Shown one piece after another: positions 55,401 through 63,350 of a DNA stretch of 64,000 nt (position 1 is its first letter; each line of letters opens with the position of its first letter). The stretch is from Psococerastis gibbosa. Lineage: Eukaryota > Arthropoda > Insecta > Psocodea > Psocidae. The position numbers and the translations under genes are program-made. The stretch is from assembly GCA_963971405.1 (NCBI GenBank), contig OZ020485.1:18137065-18201064 (forward strand), written 5' to 3'. Under the pieces are notes generated by a model. The model ran no database searches. It saw nothing but the letters and a program-made list of their open reading frames with translations, and had not been told where the DNA came from.

Positions 55401-57563
55401 ATACAACAACAGCACGTTTAGTGGAGGTGCCGCGATTTGCTTTTAGAGGAGTCAGCACTTAACAAGAAACATTATTGAATGAAATAATCATCCCAAAACA
55501 ATAAACATCAACACAAATGCCTCGTGTCACAAGAAAATAAAAATGAATAACATTCCAGCCATCCGAATATCAAAATTGACGTGTTGATACGTGTCAATAG
55601 ACAACAGGAGGACTACAGCGATAATACACGCGCCCTTGGCCTTTTTATACGTAGCAGCAACAGCGGCCAATTACTGGTCGTCGGAAATCTGTTTGAAGTT
55701 GATTGAAGGATGTCTGATGACACGGTCTCACCTCCATCATTGATCACGCCGTGGTAGCAGACAACCCCAAAATTAGACGCGCCATTGTTATTTTTGACAT
55801 TATATTTCAATTTTAAAATAAACAATGAGTGAAATCATGCAGCTTCGGGCTCCTGTTGTCATTCAGCGTTCGCTTTTTTGTTTCTAAATATTATAAGGTT
55901 AGAGATGCATCCAATGTAAATATTGATGGTTATGAAAATATGTCCTGTTAGTGATTTTGAGTTTTGAATGGATCGGGCTGGTGATGGAAAAAATATATAT
56001 TTTAGACCTTTTGATTGCAAGGAAGGCACGGTGTGGTCTCAACAGACAACTTCCCTATGGTCCTTCAGGTTCGAGCCACATGGAGATACACTAGATAAAT
56101 AGGTAAATAGATAATAGCTATCTTTGTAATTTTAATAATTATAAAATCTTACACTTGGGTGGTAAGGGAAAATGGCTGGACTCTCTAGGGGTAATAGAAA
56201 TTTCAAAAAGCTATGAACTCAGGGAAAAACATTCTAAACGATATAACTTTTATGAGCTAGTGGAGCTTGACGGCAATTTTCCAAAATCACCAACATAAGT
56301 TAAATTTCGCGAAGTTTTTACTTGTTAATTTATGTAATGTTGTTTTGATGTCTTTAGCATGACGATGGCCTAGTGCCGAAACTGGTTGCTTAAAATATAA
56401 TTTCAGTAATGCTTGATAAGGTTATTTTAGTTTTTACTTTATGATACGACTTTGCATTCCAAAATCTTTTGTTTCACATTTTTACCTCGGGAATAAATTA
56501 AGTTACTACCATGTGCTGCGGCTGCTTTTGTGTAGGTGCTACGTCTGTTGAGGGCAGTTTGCCTACGTAGGCTACGAATTGGTAGTAGGATTGAGTTAGT
56601 TGTAAACTTCTAATTTAATTTTTTTGTAGAGTAAATATTGTACTCACTGCGTAATACGGTTTGAGAATGAAAGCTGCACAGGTCATCAGCCGAAACTATT
56701 GAAAGAAGCTTAGGCTTATACTAAATTGGAGCATAAAGGCAATTTCTTAGCTTTTTGAGCAAATGCATTCATGATGAAATGGTTTTCATAACTTCAATTT
56801 CCAAACATACCAAGTGGAAACCAAGCCTGTTCATAACTGCAGAAAAGTGTGGAACATACGTGGGACATGATAACGCGCTCCAAGTGCGTGTCGAGACCTG
56901 GTCACCTCCGAATTAATCGTGTGACTTTCTTTACTGTAGTATGTTCCCCAAGGAATCCACTACAATCAGGAGGTCCACCCTGTCAGTCAACTCCCTTTCT
57001 CCCTGAGGTGAAGGCGTCTGCCCCAAGGGTGCCTCAAGTTAATAAACGGACTCACTCCCCCCGCCTGGCTGACAGGGTTGCTTAAGCAGAAATGCTGAAA
57101 GCAGACGTTCGAAAAACCAAATGCAACCTTTTCCTTGCGCCTCGAGTGTCACCTACACTTTTTGAGATTTTGTTCATTGTCCGCAAGCAAATAGTAATAA
57201 TTATAAGTGATTCCTTATGATTGTGAAGCAGAGCCCATGTTCATACCGTTACCTTTTACGTCTGTCTTTTACTGTTAATTTAAGTAAATACTTCTTTTCA
57301 TTCCATTTCAATTCGGCTGAATGTAAAATATATATTTTTGGTGGGAGGGTCTCATTATATTTACAAATATTGTACTCACTGTGTTCTCAGAGTGAAGGCT
57401 GCGGAAGTAATACTGTTGGGTAGATTTAGTCCTTTTATGATTTCCTGCCACAGCTTCTTCTGTATGACTTCGACAATTCCGCCGCGGGCTGTCACGAGTT
57501 TGAACAGTTCATAGAGATCGAGGACCTGTTTAGCCATGATGGGCAGCCTGGTTATTGGGGTTG
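43214..57563 (-). CDS. dri: ARID3/dead ringer homologue, four 3' exons (partial gene)
   Basis: Exons in order are 57563-57380, 52663-52401, 46132-45864 and 43480-43214. Every junction has a canonical GT/AG pair and compatible phase, giving about 326 residues to the stop. The protein runs from inside the ARID domain (TPITRLPIMAKQVLDLYELF; KKLWQEIIKGLNLPNSITSA) to the C-terminal REKLES-type strand region (TVTMQINGDAYEGVLF). ARID3 proteins are nuclear AT-rich-DNA-binding transcription factors; in Drosophila dead ringer (retained) controls embryonic patterning. A segment in exon 3 (NALEIHQYNALKLWLGNNN) resembles an arthropod dead ringer segment near ALWHMYHNNN, pointing to the arthropod orthologue. 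Introns are 4.7, 6.3 and 2.4 kb and filled with mobile DNA. The 5' exons (start codon, first part of ARID) were not found in 58-64 kb and are presumably outside the window. Confidence 0.9.
43534..43707. mobile_element. hAT-like MITE in ARID3 intron 3
   Basis: 174 bp, ends CAAGGGCGGATC / GGATCCGCAATTG, with 7 of 8 bases of a target duplication matching (AGTCCATA, ATTCCATA). Close relative of 59578-59767 (shared GTCACAAGTTTTTTGTAAGT). Located 54 bp upstream of the terminal exon's acceptor. Confidence 0.8.
43715..43960 (+). pseudogene. RTE-like LINE C-terminal remnant
   Basis: One frame reads WSHVQRMGEKRTTRRLAEAK then GRRPIGRPGTTLEERIEK, the WxGHVxRM...GRRxxGRPxxR pattern of RTE-clade C-termini, with an in-frame stop before it. 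A GAA trinucleotide tail follows. Antisense to ARID3, in its last intron. Confidence 0.65.
44055..44140 (-). repeat. fragment of the CAGTGCCGGATTAG hAT-like MITE
   Basis: CAGTGCCGGATTAGCCACGT, then CTACAGGCCCCGCG. It matches the right end of 59388-59793 in reverse. The other end is missing. Confidence 0.5.
44141..44831. other. ARID3 intron sequence
   Basis: Nothing recognised apart from AT-rich DNA. Confidence 0.4.
44832..45020 (-). repeat. tRNA-derived SINE, copy 2
   Basis: Reverse orientation: GGACTCGAACCAACAACCTT is the complement of the B-box region. GTAAGAGAGGGCTTTATAGC and the CTAGGTTGGCTTAGTAATAG tail are present. Well preserved relative to 47107-47330. Confidence 0.85.
45021..45687. 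other. ARID3 intron sequence
   Basis: AT-rich; a C-run at 45326-45335 next to GTAACC. No gene seen. Confidence 0.4.
45688..45801 (+). repeat. short dispersed MITE-like repeat, copy 2
   Basis: GCCTACTATGCCGTTTAGTA through AATAATCGCCACAGTAG; the inverse of 1346-1475. A G-run (45813-45828) follows. Confidence 0.5.
45864..46132 (-). CDS. dri: ARID3 exon: middle region
   Basis: 269 bp. Donor CGG/GTATGT. The acceptor is TTTTCAGCAG: both AGs (exon start 46132 or 46129) keep the frame, a NAGNAG tandem acceptor that would change the residues at the junction from Thr-Val to Met. Encodes YNEYCRRMGVDVPG, a Pro-rich stretch, and the ALKLWLGNNN block followed by PLDL. Confidence 0.85.
46370..46525. repeat. 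palindromic repeat with two head-to-head ribozyme-like motifs
   Basis: Inverted arms: CGACGTTTCGGGAGTGGGTG on the left and CACCCATTCCCGAAACATTG on the right, around a centre containing AGTCTTTAAAAAGACT. The minus strand of the left arm has a full hammerhead-type core; the plus strand of the right arm has a degenerate one (CCTAATGA...GAAACATTG). Confidence 0.7.
46380..46414 (-). ncRNA. hammerhead ribozyme core (candidate)
   Basis: On the minus strand the order is CTGATGA (46414-46408), T, GGGAGT (46406-46401), loop AGCACCC (46400-46394), ACTCCC (46393-46388), GAAAC (46387-46383), GTC (46382-46380). GGGAGT/ACTCCC is a perfect 6-bp stem II, and both invariant core strands are intact. GAAAC abutting GTC gives the two-base-pair, loopless stem III typical of the minimal hammerheads reported in Penelope-like elements and retrozymes. 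The weak point is stem I: the bases next to the core (CCTG and GCCC) do not pair directly, and only a shifted TGCCTG/CAGGCA pairing is visible. Activity as a monomer is doubtful. Confidence 0.6.
46530..47106. other. ARID3 intron sequence
   Basis: Overlapping short frames on both strands without any domain. No repeat matched. Confidence 0.4.
47107..47330 (+). repeat. tRNA-derived SINE, copy 3
   Basis: Best-preserved copy. tRNA-like head with GGTAC, GACTTTCACCCGAAAGG and GGTTGTTGGTTCGAGTCCC; body with CATGCTTCGGAGGGCATGTA; 3' region GTAAGAGAGGGCTTTATAGC then CTCCGCTAGGTTGGC; A/T-rich tail. Confidence 0.85.
47748..47915 (+). repeat. tRNA-derived SINE, copy 4 (diverged)
   Basis: AGTAGTGGCACTGACTCTGA, CAACGGTTGTTGTTTCGAGT, and TATAAGAGGGGACTTTATAGC-like tail with CGCTAGGTTGGCTTACTAAT. 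More mutated and internally shortened than copy 3. Confidence 0.7.
47920..48150 (+). repeat. dispersed ~200-bp repeat (pair with 10770-10990)
   Basis: TGCCAACGATCCCATGAATT, AAACTACACCGGCTACAAGC and GACGCAATGACTACCATGAC, same order as at 10.8 kb. Followed by another SINE-like 3' end (GCTAGGTTGGCTTAGCACCA, 48160). Confidence 0.55.
48215..48485 (-). repeat. reverse copy of the (CAGA)n-linked repeat
   Basis: AGCTTTGTGATGGTCGAAAT and TTTCGATGAAATGTG-like sequence, complementary to 10260-10450. The microsatellite is absent here. Confidence 0.6.
48935..49105. mobile_element. hAT-like MITE
   Basis: 171 bp, ends CAAGGGCGGATACAGG / AGAATCCGTCCCTG, flanked by ACTTAGGG (48927-48934) and CCTTAGGG (49106-49113), 7 of 8 matching. 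Long C-runs just inside the ends, AT-rich middle. Confidence 0.8.
49106..50070. other. ARID3 intron sequence
   Basis: No gene or repeat recognised. Confidence 0.4.
50071..50134. mobile_element. half copy of the Harbinger MITE at 25837
   Basis: AAATGTCTGCAATCACGTCA through ATTAACGTCGGTG and terminal GGCGCC followed by TTA. Only one arm of the palindrome is present. Confidence 0.7.
50141..50204. repeat. 64-bp GGTACC/GGTGCC palindrome
   Basis: Bounded by GTGTTCG and CGAACAC, with GGTACCGGTGCCGG inside on the left and CCCGGTACCGG on the right. It starts a few bases from the half MITE. Function unknown. Confidence 0.5.
50487..50717 (-). pseudogene. GIY-YIG endonuclease fragment, Penelope-like
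   Basis: The frame reads YNKNCGGMYTGQTGRYFKER then IAGHRRG. This is the start of a GIY-YIG domain as in the C-terminal endonuclease of Penelope-like retroelements (a Cys-containing KCxxCxxxYxGxTxRxFxxRxxEH pattern). MYTGQTG corresponds to the usual YIGQT. No reverse transcriptase adjoins it, so this is an isolated remnant in the ARID3 intron, same strand. Confidence 0.65.
50720..51398. other. ARID3 intron sequence
   Basis: No gene seen. Confidence 0.4.
51399..51631 (-). CDS. candidate exon within the ARID3 intron, unidentified
   Basis: 233 bp between a possible acceptor (GTTAATATCAG) and a strong donor (TGT/GTAAGTAT). The frame (MMLSLRYLGFIHLPHPGKMS, then LDVLPPLFHLLPRTRDTACL, then ITENIPN) is hydrophobic-helical and looks protein-like, but the family is not recognised. 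Its phases (in 1, out 0) are the same as those of the ARID3 exon at 45864-46132. It could replace that exon in frame but could not be included together with it. It may instead be the first exon of another gene (ATGs at 51621/51618). Confidence 0.45.
51880..52085 (+). pseudogene. LINE 3' terminal fragment
   Basis: The end of one frame reads WRLESHVILTGGVEPEDDDE with a GAT/GAA-rich tail, a common ending of LINE proteins. It shares nucleotide blocks with 5925-5990. Non-functional. Confidence 0.45.
52401..52663 (-). CDS. dri: ARID3 exon: end of ARID and proline-rich linker
   Basis: 263 bp. Acceptor TTTTTTTCAG, donor ATCCA/GTAAGT. Completes the split Gln and encodes YMKYLYNYECNKFNLSTEAE and DGNRREGRR, the conserved end of ARID3-type ARID domains. 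A His/Pro/Met/Asn-rich linker (PPHLGHRPHMNGNGHMSHP) follows. Confidence 0.93.
52862..52955 (-). repeat. LINE/SINE 3' end with (TTA)n tail
   Basis: On the minus strand: GTGTAAGAAAGGGCCACTGG, CCCTAACTACGCTG, AATAAA, then (TTA)n (52868-52891). It resembles the SINE 3' region (GTAAGAGAGGGC...GCCCTAACTCCGCT), so it is probably the 3' end of the LINE partner family. Confidence 0.55.
53100..53710 (+). mobile_element. 5'-truncated RTE-clade LINE
   Basis: An open frame of about 187 codons (to 53669) reads KEDVRNRIKSGWAKFRDMSG, VVRPCMVYGSECWAVRKREE, MRMLRKSCGVTLKDRRRNED and LREKRLNWWGHLLRRDEDHL, then GRRLPGRPKLT. This is the classic C-terminus of RTE reverse transcriptases. The 3' end is a short tandem repeat, (GTAAAA)3-4 at 53680-53700, as RTE elements have instead of poly(A). 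Truncated just after the RT palm, with no frame damage. Antisense to ARID3, in its first visible intron. Confidence 0.88.
53711..54639. other. ARID3 intron sequence
   Basis: Open frames on both strands up to 126 codons, none with a domain or splice context. Nothing recognised. Confidence 0.4.
54640..55160 (+). repeat. pair of direct repeats about 390 bp apart
   Basis: 54658-54760 and 55045-55160 share CATCATAA.CACCT.GTCGGACGATATC, then GCTTA and TTATTTATCT. A diverged local duplication. Confidence 0.45.
55161..56339. other. ARID3 intron sequence
   Basis: Mostly unmatched. 55740-55765 contains GTGGTAGCAGACA, the internal phrase of the Harbinger MITEs, possibly a degraded piece. Confidence 0.4.
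56360..56405 (+). ncRNA. degenerate hammerhead-like motif
   Basis: CATGACGATGGCCTAGTGCC followed by GAAACTGGTTGC has the layout CUGAnGA / stem II (GGC...GCC) / GAAAC. The first core strand is mutated, so catalysis is unlikely. Such phrases mark Penelope-like terminal repeats. Confidence 0.25.
56890..56985 (+). repeat. dispersed repeat (pair with 18440-18545)
   Basis: ACCTGGTCACCTCCGAATTA, TTCCCCAAGGAATCCACTAC and AATCAGGAGGTCCAC, in the same order as near 18.5 kb. Confidence 0.55.
56986..57379. other. ARID3 intron sequence next to the ARID exon
   Basis: No gene or repeat recognised. Confidence 0.35.
57380..57563 (-). CDS. dri: ARID3 exon: central ARID domain
   Basis: 184 bp. Acceptor TTGTTGTTTCAG, donor ACACA/GTGAGT. 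Encodes the middle helices of ARID, ending in AAFTLRTQ, with the last Gln codon split across the intron. It needs one base from an upstream exon, so it is internal. Confidence 0.93.
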
Positions 57564-57839
57564 CTGAAACAACAAGAATAATCAAATCAGACGTTACCTT
57601 CTAGTGGTAACGTCTTTAAAGCATCACCTGCAGCATGCGTAAACAAAAGGGTTGGCCAGTCAACCCTTGCTTTTCTTAACTGACTTTTCTTGGCAGCCAG
57701 TGCCAGGGTTCAAATTCTTCTCCTTTCAAATGCGATATCAGCAATTTGGGCCTTGTTAGAGACTGCTACTCTAAAAAGGGAAGTCTTGCTCTTGCCAAAC
57801 TACTATCTCAGAACTAAACTATAGCAGCATCTACTAGAG

Positions 57840-58096
57840 TAGAGGTTCTCAAAGTGTGATCTGCGGACCCGCCGCGCAGTGCCCGTATCATGTTTAGTAC
57901 TAGATAGAATTACATTAATTAGTCGCGTAATTGTTTATGTTTATACTCCCCGTCAGTAACTTTTCAAAGTTAGTAGCCAATAGCCGACAATCAATTTTTT
58001 TGTTCAAGACCTATTGATGTTCCGATATTTTTTTTTTGGGGGAACTATAGTATTTTTTTAATGGGTCCACGGCAAAAAAAACTTTGAGAACCCATG
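57840..58096. mobile_element. hAT MITE with perfect 8-bp duplication
   Basis: 257 bp flanked by TACTAGAG (57832-57839, 58097-58104). Terminal repeats TAGAGGTTCTCAAAG and CTTTGAGAACCCATG, with GCGGACC/GGTCCACGG inside. The GGTTCTCAAAGT-type end is typical of Charlie-like hAT elements. Confidence 0.9.
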
Positions 58097-58584
58097 TACT
58101 AGAGTAATGATTGTACGTGGAGGACTTGATATGAAACTGAGCATTTTGCGACTAATTTCTTCCTCGATATGTGGGTAGATTTCTTTCTTATTACCTGACG
58201 ATATTAGATGCATATTGTATGTTGCAATAGCTGTTGTAAGTTGTATGAACACCTTGCCTTCATTATAAAATACGGATATTCTTCTCTACTATTGTACAAT
58301 TTACTATATACAATAACACGTCCATGATTTCTCATTCATCTACATACATATTCTTTTAATTATACCTTGTATTTGTACTAAACTTATAGTAGTAATACAT
58401 TTGGCAACATCCCACTCCCAGGCCACAGTGAGGACCAACAGGACAACGATTTAACAAGACTTAAAGCGTTATCACACATCATTCATCACAACAATAAACT
58501 GCGGATTAGAAGAAAAACGCAACTTTTCTTAAAGGGTAGATAACTTTACCTAAAGGGTTTCTCGTGCGCGCCATTGATCTAAAC

Positions 58585-59014
58585 CAGGGGTTTCCAACCT
58601 ATGGTCCATGAAACACCATGAAACCACTGGCCAAAGTAAGAAATAAAAAAATACAGTAAGTTTTGGCACTGCAGTCTGATCGAGGCGTTTATAATACCGG
58701 GGTTAAATAAATACCCTAGGATTATAACTGTAAACAAACAAATTTTGAATAGCACTTTCCATTATAAAATTATCTTGTTTACCGGTGGATTAAATAAATA
58801 CCGGTATTATAAACGCCCCGATCAGGCTGCTGAAGTATAAAATGCGGCAGATACCAGTCCTAAACATTTAATCAAATTTTAGCACGTAATTGTAGACTAT
58901 ACATGATCATGGTGTTATTATCTACGATTTTCCTGTCACAGCCTTGGTGATCCACGGAAAATAAAACAATAATCTTGTGGTCCGTCCACGGGCAAAAATG
59001 GTTGGGAACCCCTG
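58585..59014. mobile_element. hAT MITE with perfect duplication and nested palindrome
   Basis: 430 bp flanked by ATCTAAAC (58577-58584, 59015-59022). Ends CAGGGGTTTCCAACC and GGTTGGGAACCCCTG. Inside, 58680-58830 is a second inverted structure (GAGGCGTTTATAATACCGG and its complement), which itself holds a piece of the 1346/45688 repeat. Confidence 0.92.
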
Positions 59015-59022
59015 ATCTAAAC

Positions 59023-59379
59023 CTAGTTGATGCAATGATTGTTTATGATTTTGCTGATATGGCGTGTACGTGACCGTAACTAACGCGCGTGTAATGCGCG
59101 TATCTTCCGTCGCACACATGCACAATCAATGAATCAGCTTATGCCGCGCACTTTGCATCTCGCTTTACGACGCGGACGCCTATGCTATCAATCAAACTAA
59201 TGTTTAAACATATATATGTAATGTGTATAAATTATAAATTATTAGATACGTACCAATTTTATTCATTTGCAATTAGATCTGTACACTGAATTGGTTTCAT
59301 TCAATAAGGTCTTCTATATAAAAGTCTTAGAAATCAAAATCGTCCCCCCACCAGCTTCTCTTAGCAGAACTAAGCATGA
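59023..59379. other. spacer between hAT MITEs
   Basis: AT-rich, nothing recognised. Confidence 0.4.
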
Positions 59380-59387
59380 CTAACCGC

Positions 59388-59793
59388 CAGTACCGGATCA
59401 AGCCAGCGCGGGGCCTGTAGCAAATTCTCTCAAGAGGCCCTTGGTTTGCTGTAAGTTCTCCAGTATAGGGCATCAAATAAAACAAAGCTGTTACAAATAA
59501 ACTATTCTGGATTTAATATGGGCAGGCGTTGGAGCGCGGGGCCCCCAAATTTGCGGGGCATTTGCTACTCTTGCTACTAAGGGCGGATCCAGTGGAAAAT
59601 TTAGGGGGGGGGGTCACAAGTTTTTTGTAAGTTTAAAAGGTAATTTTTTTGTTGAAAAGTTGTGTTTTATTAATTTTTTTTATTAGATATCTTATGAATC
59701 TACTCATTTAAGGGGGGGGGGGGTTATGATCCCCTGACCCCCCCCCCCCCGCGTGGATCCACCATTGCTTGCTACATGACTAATCCGGCACTG
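59388..59793. mobile_element. hAT-like MITE interrupted by another MITE
   Basis: Ends CAGTACCGGATCAAGCCAGC and the inverse CTAATCCGGCACTG; flanks CTAACCGC and CTAACCAC (7 of 8). Inner sequence shares GCGGGGCC blocks. The element at 59578-59767 is inserted near its right end. Confidence 0.82.
59578..59767. mobile_element. hAT-like MITE nested in 59388-59793
   Basis: 190 bp with perfect CTTGCTAC duplications (59570-59577, 59768-59775). Ends TAAGGGCGGATCCA and TGGATCCACCATTG. Close relative of 43534-43707. Confidence 0.9.
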
Positions 59794-59801
59794 CTAACCA
59801 C

Positions 59802-60182
59802 GAGACGTGAATGAAGTTGAAAGCCGTCATATTGAAATTGATAATTTTTTTAAAATTAAAGCATTGTGCTGAAGATTCATGCCCATTAAGTAGGAATTTC
59901 CTATGAATTTTGACACCCGTACGGTTTTTCCCCTCCATGGCTTTTTAAAAAATCAACCTAGCAACAGGTAGGTACCCCGTCCCGCCCCCCTACTATCGCC
60001 AATGGTAAAAGACCGTAGCAACGCATGCCCGATTACATTAAGAACCAATAAAAACCATCTGGGCTGAAATCGAGTTTGATATCAAAATCGCTCGCATGCT
60101 TAGCCTGTGGAACGCAGTTCCCGATCTCCACTCCCTTTTTATATAAACCCAATGAAACCGCGGGCCCCTATCTTTGTTATTG
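59802..60182. other. intergenic DNA upstream of the ARID3 exons seen
   Basis: No gene seen; AT-rich with short C-runs. Confidence 0.4.
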
Positions 60183-60440
60183 TCTCGCTCTCTCTACCAT
60201 GAAATTGCTCAGTGAGTAGTTGAATTTATAGTCCAATTCGGTAGAAGACTTGATCGTGGACTGAGAGGTTGGGAGATTGATTTCCTTCCGATTTGAGAAA
60301 GATCCTTCCTTGTACAATTATAGTTATGGACTTGTTCTCTGAGTCTTTCACTCTCTCCCATAGAAAATGGCTCAGTGCTATGTAGATTTTTTGTCCACCT
60401 GGTGGAAGACTCGATTGTAGACTGAGAACTGAAAAGTCGA
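60183..60440 (+). repeat. diverged direct duplication, period about 160 bp
   Basis: 60183-60270 and 60345-60435 share TCGCTCTCTCTACCAT/TTCACTCTCTCCCAT, TTGCTCAGTG/TGGCTCAGTG, GTAGAAGACTTGATCG/GGAAGACTCGATTG and TGGACTGAGA. Confidence 0.55.
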
Positions 60441-60464
60441 TAAAAATATTGGTTTTTATAGTTT

Positions 60465-60605
60465 TACAAGCGGAGCTTGGGACCGCTTCGCGGCCCCGCC
60501 CCCCTTGCGCCTGCCTCGGGCGGCAGCTCGCCCCTGCGGGGCCTCGCATTAACGTGGTTCCATTTGGCATTACGCAGCTCGCCCCTTCGGGGCTCGCATG
60601 ACTTA
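60465..60605. repeat. GC-rich segment with repeated GCTCGCCCC...GGGGC hairpins
   Basis: GCAGCTCGCCCCTGCGGGGC and GCAGCTCGCCCCTTCGGGGC occur 58 bp apart, each a small hairpin. The segment has far higher GC than its surroundings. A related GGCCCCTTCGGGGCTGG occurs at 2374. Confidence 0.5.
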
Positions 60606-60649
60606 TGTGAATGCCCCCAAACCCAAACGAAGCAGTTAACAATTATGAA

Positions 60650-61750
60650 AATTGGTTAATTTATACTGCTTCTAATGAGACATTAACAAATCATTTTGGT
60701 GGAAGAGGTCAGGCTGTGGAATCCTGTTACTCTATGCATGTAATTTCAAAGGTACACTTTAGACCTGTATTCCGTCAAAACGCTGATGGCTATGGCTTAC
60801 CAAATCACTTGAGCCCGAACGAAGAGGCGGATAGTTAAACTGAATATATCTCTGGAAAGAGTAAGACAGGAGGAAGAGAACTAAAGTAGTTTAAAGTTTT
60901 CAAAATGATATCAAGACCTCCGAAAACGCGGCCGAAAAAGCCTATTTTCGCTGAAAATCGAAAAATTTGGGCGCACCCCGTCACGTTTCCACCCCCCAAA
61001 GCCGAACCTCTTGCTTGATCACGACAAATTTGGCATGACCTAAAAGAAGAAGAGCGGACAAAGACACTGATATAATTTAAATTAACATAGGCCTTCCACA
61101 TCTGCCCAAAATATTGCTTTAAACCCACCCATGCAATTTAAATGGGATTGCTAGAAATGCAGTTTTTTTCGCGTCATTTTTAAAAACTTTGTGTTCCACT
61201 CGTGATTAAGGGGGGAAGGGGTGAATTTGAAATTATGTATTTATACTCGTTTTAAAGCTTATTTCATACTGCTTCTAATGAGAGATTAAAAATTAATTTC
61301 GATGGAAAATTGCAGGCTGTGGAATTTTTTTACTCTATGCATGTATTTGGAAATATACCCTTTAAACCGGTTTTTCGGCAAAACAGGGACTGCTTACCAA
61401 CTCACCTGAACCCGAACGAAAAGGCGCATAGCAAAACTGAATATATGACTGAAAAGAATAAGAACAGTGGAAAAGAACAAAAGTAGTTTGAAGTTTTCGA
61501 ATTGATATTAACACCCCCAAAAACGCAGCCCAAAAAGGCCTATTTTCGCTGAAAATCGGAAAATTTGGGCGCACCCCCTCACGTTTCCACCCCCCAAAGT
61601 CGAACCCCTTGCCCCATCACATCATGTATAGCATGGCCTGAAAGAGGAAGAATGGACGAAGGCAGTGATATAATATAAATTGAGGTAGGTTCAAAGGTCT
61701 GGCTAAGGCATTGCGTTGAACCCTCCAATGCTTTCTTATGGGATTTTTCG
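60650..61750 (+). repeat. tandem duplication, ~490-bp units with ~603-bp period
   Basis: 60661-61150 and 61264-61750 align throughout (TACTGCTTCTAATGAGA, CAGGCTGTGGAAT, TCTATGCATGTA, CCTATTTTCGCTGAAAATCG, ATTTGGGCGCACCCC, TCACGTTTCCACCCCCCAAA), roughly 75-80% by eye. No maintained open frame in either copy. Confidence 0.85.
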
Positions 61751-61960
61751 AACCGATTATCGCTCCTGTACCTGATCAGGTTCACTTTTTCAGGTTCGGA
61801 CCTACAGGAAAACCATGTGCCGATTTTTCTCTAAATTTTGAGTGTATCCGCAAGTTTCTGGTGCCAGTGGGTCCCGAGTTATGGCGAGTCAAAAAAGTGT
61901 CCACATACATACATACATACATACATACATACATACATACTCACGCGGGAAAGTGGTTTG
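61751..61960 (+). repeat. repeat end with (ACAT)n microsatellite
   Basis: CAGGTTCGGACCTACAGG and GGGTCCCGAGTTATGGCGAG lead into (ACAT)n at 61903-61940. This resembles the tail organisation of the (CAGA)n repeat at 10.3 kb and may be the 3' end of the element forming the tandem units. Confidence 0.5.
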
Positions 61961-62138
61961 ATTTTTATAAAGATAGATATGGATAATTTCAATTTTCTAT
62001 GTAACGTATTTATTATACTACAGTATAGTATAGTACACCCAACGATACGGCTTTGTTCTGATATCTTGGAAGAAAACTTTTCCTTTAGTCCTAAGGAAAT
62101 GGACTGCATTTGCAATATAAAAATTTAAAAAACACGTA

Positions 62139-62490
62139 CAGTAGAACGCCGATTATCCGAAGTAATTGGGACTGGACTCGATTCGGATAATCGTAAATTC
62201 GGATAATCGGACATAGACTGGTAACAAAGAAACACGAACTGTCACGCATAGAATAAATTTTATTAATATATGTATACATACCTAGGTACATGTATTTAAC
62301 AAACACAGTTCTACAATATCGCCCATTCGCGTCTTTTGACATAAAATCGGTCTTGAAATCGGTTGTCTAATAGATCGTTGCTGCAGAAACCACGTAAAGT
62401 AAGCATTCTCAAGCTTAATATTACGCTTAGAACCGATTCGGATAATAGGCGATTCGGTTAATCGGCGTTCGGATAATCGGCGTTCTACTG
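62139..62490. mobile_element. pogo/Tigger MITE
   Basis: 352 bp flanked by TA (62137-62138, 62491-62492). Ends CAGTAGAACGCCGATTATCC and its inverse GGATAATCGGCGTTCTACTG, the typical Tigger-type terminus. Extra copies of TTCGGATAATCG lie inside each end. No transposase frame. Confidence 0.9.
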
Positions 62491-62588
62491 TATGTAGGCT
62501 GCATACAGTATATCCGAATTCATCATTACGAACCTTTCCTTAGTTTCCTTTAGAGGTTGCAAGAAAAATCATAATATGTGACCAGACA

Positions 62589-63342
62589 CAGTGGCGTAGC
62601 CAAAGGGGGGTCAGCGGGGTCCGGACCCCCCCCACCTCCCCCCCCCAAAAAAAAAATTAGCAAAACAAAATGTTTTTAGATATTTATTCAAAACAAATCC
62701 CAGGGGGAGACCCCGGTCCCATTTTTGTTAATAATGTTATCGTCTGCAAAATCAAAATTTTTTTGCCGACAAACTATTTCAGGCCTATCTTTTAAAAAAT
62801 ATTCCCCACGGTAGCCCCCGGGCCCCCCTTGTTAGCTGTAATATTCTTCATATGTAAAATATGAGCATAACTGCTTTCAAAGTGCGTAAATTCCACAATT
62901 TTGGGCCTATTCTTTTTCAAAATAATTCCCCTGGGGAGACCCCCGGGCCCCCCTTTCTGCCAGTAGGTCTACTATTCTTCGCCTGTAAAACCTAAATTAT
63001 TAGAATAGGTTAAGAAACGTATATACATCCTAATGTGTAAAACTCCACAATTTCAGGTCTATTTGTTTCGAAAACCTTCCCTGGGGGTGATCCCCGGGCC
63101 CCCCTTCAGCCCCTGACCCCTCGGGTGGGGAAATTAAGATCATGCCCCTAATAATAAGATGCATACGTCCATGAGGACGGCTTTCCTATTTTTATACTAT
63201 TTTACGAAAATGCGGGGGGGGGGGAGGGGCGCCAAATGAAACACCATCCCATTCGAAAACCTATCGTAAACGGGCAACCTTTATGTATTGATGTTGCATG
63301 AAAACTGGACCCCCCAAAAAACAATTTCTGGCTACGCCACTG
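62589..63342. mobile_element. hAT-like element containing GGGGGAGACCCCC repeats
   Basis: 754 bp; ends CAGTGGCGTAGCCA and TGGCTACGCCACTG, flanked by ACCAGACA (62581-62588) and ACCAGTCA (63343-63350), 7 of 8. The interior holds about four units with CCCCTGGGGAGACCCCCGGG-like blocks alternating with TAAAACTCCACAATTT. It is the same repeat design as 25000-25410. Confidence 0.82.
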
Positions 63343-63350
63343 ACCAGTCA

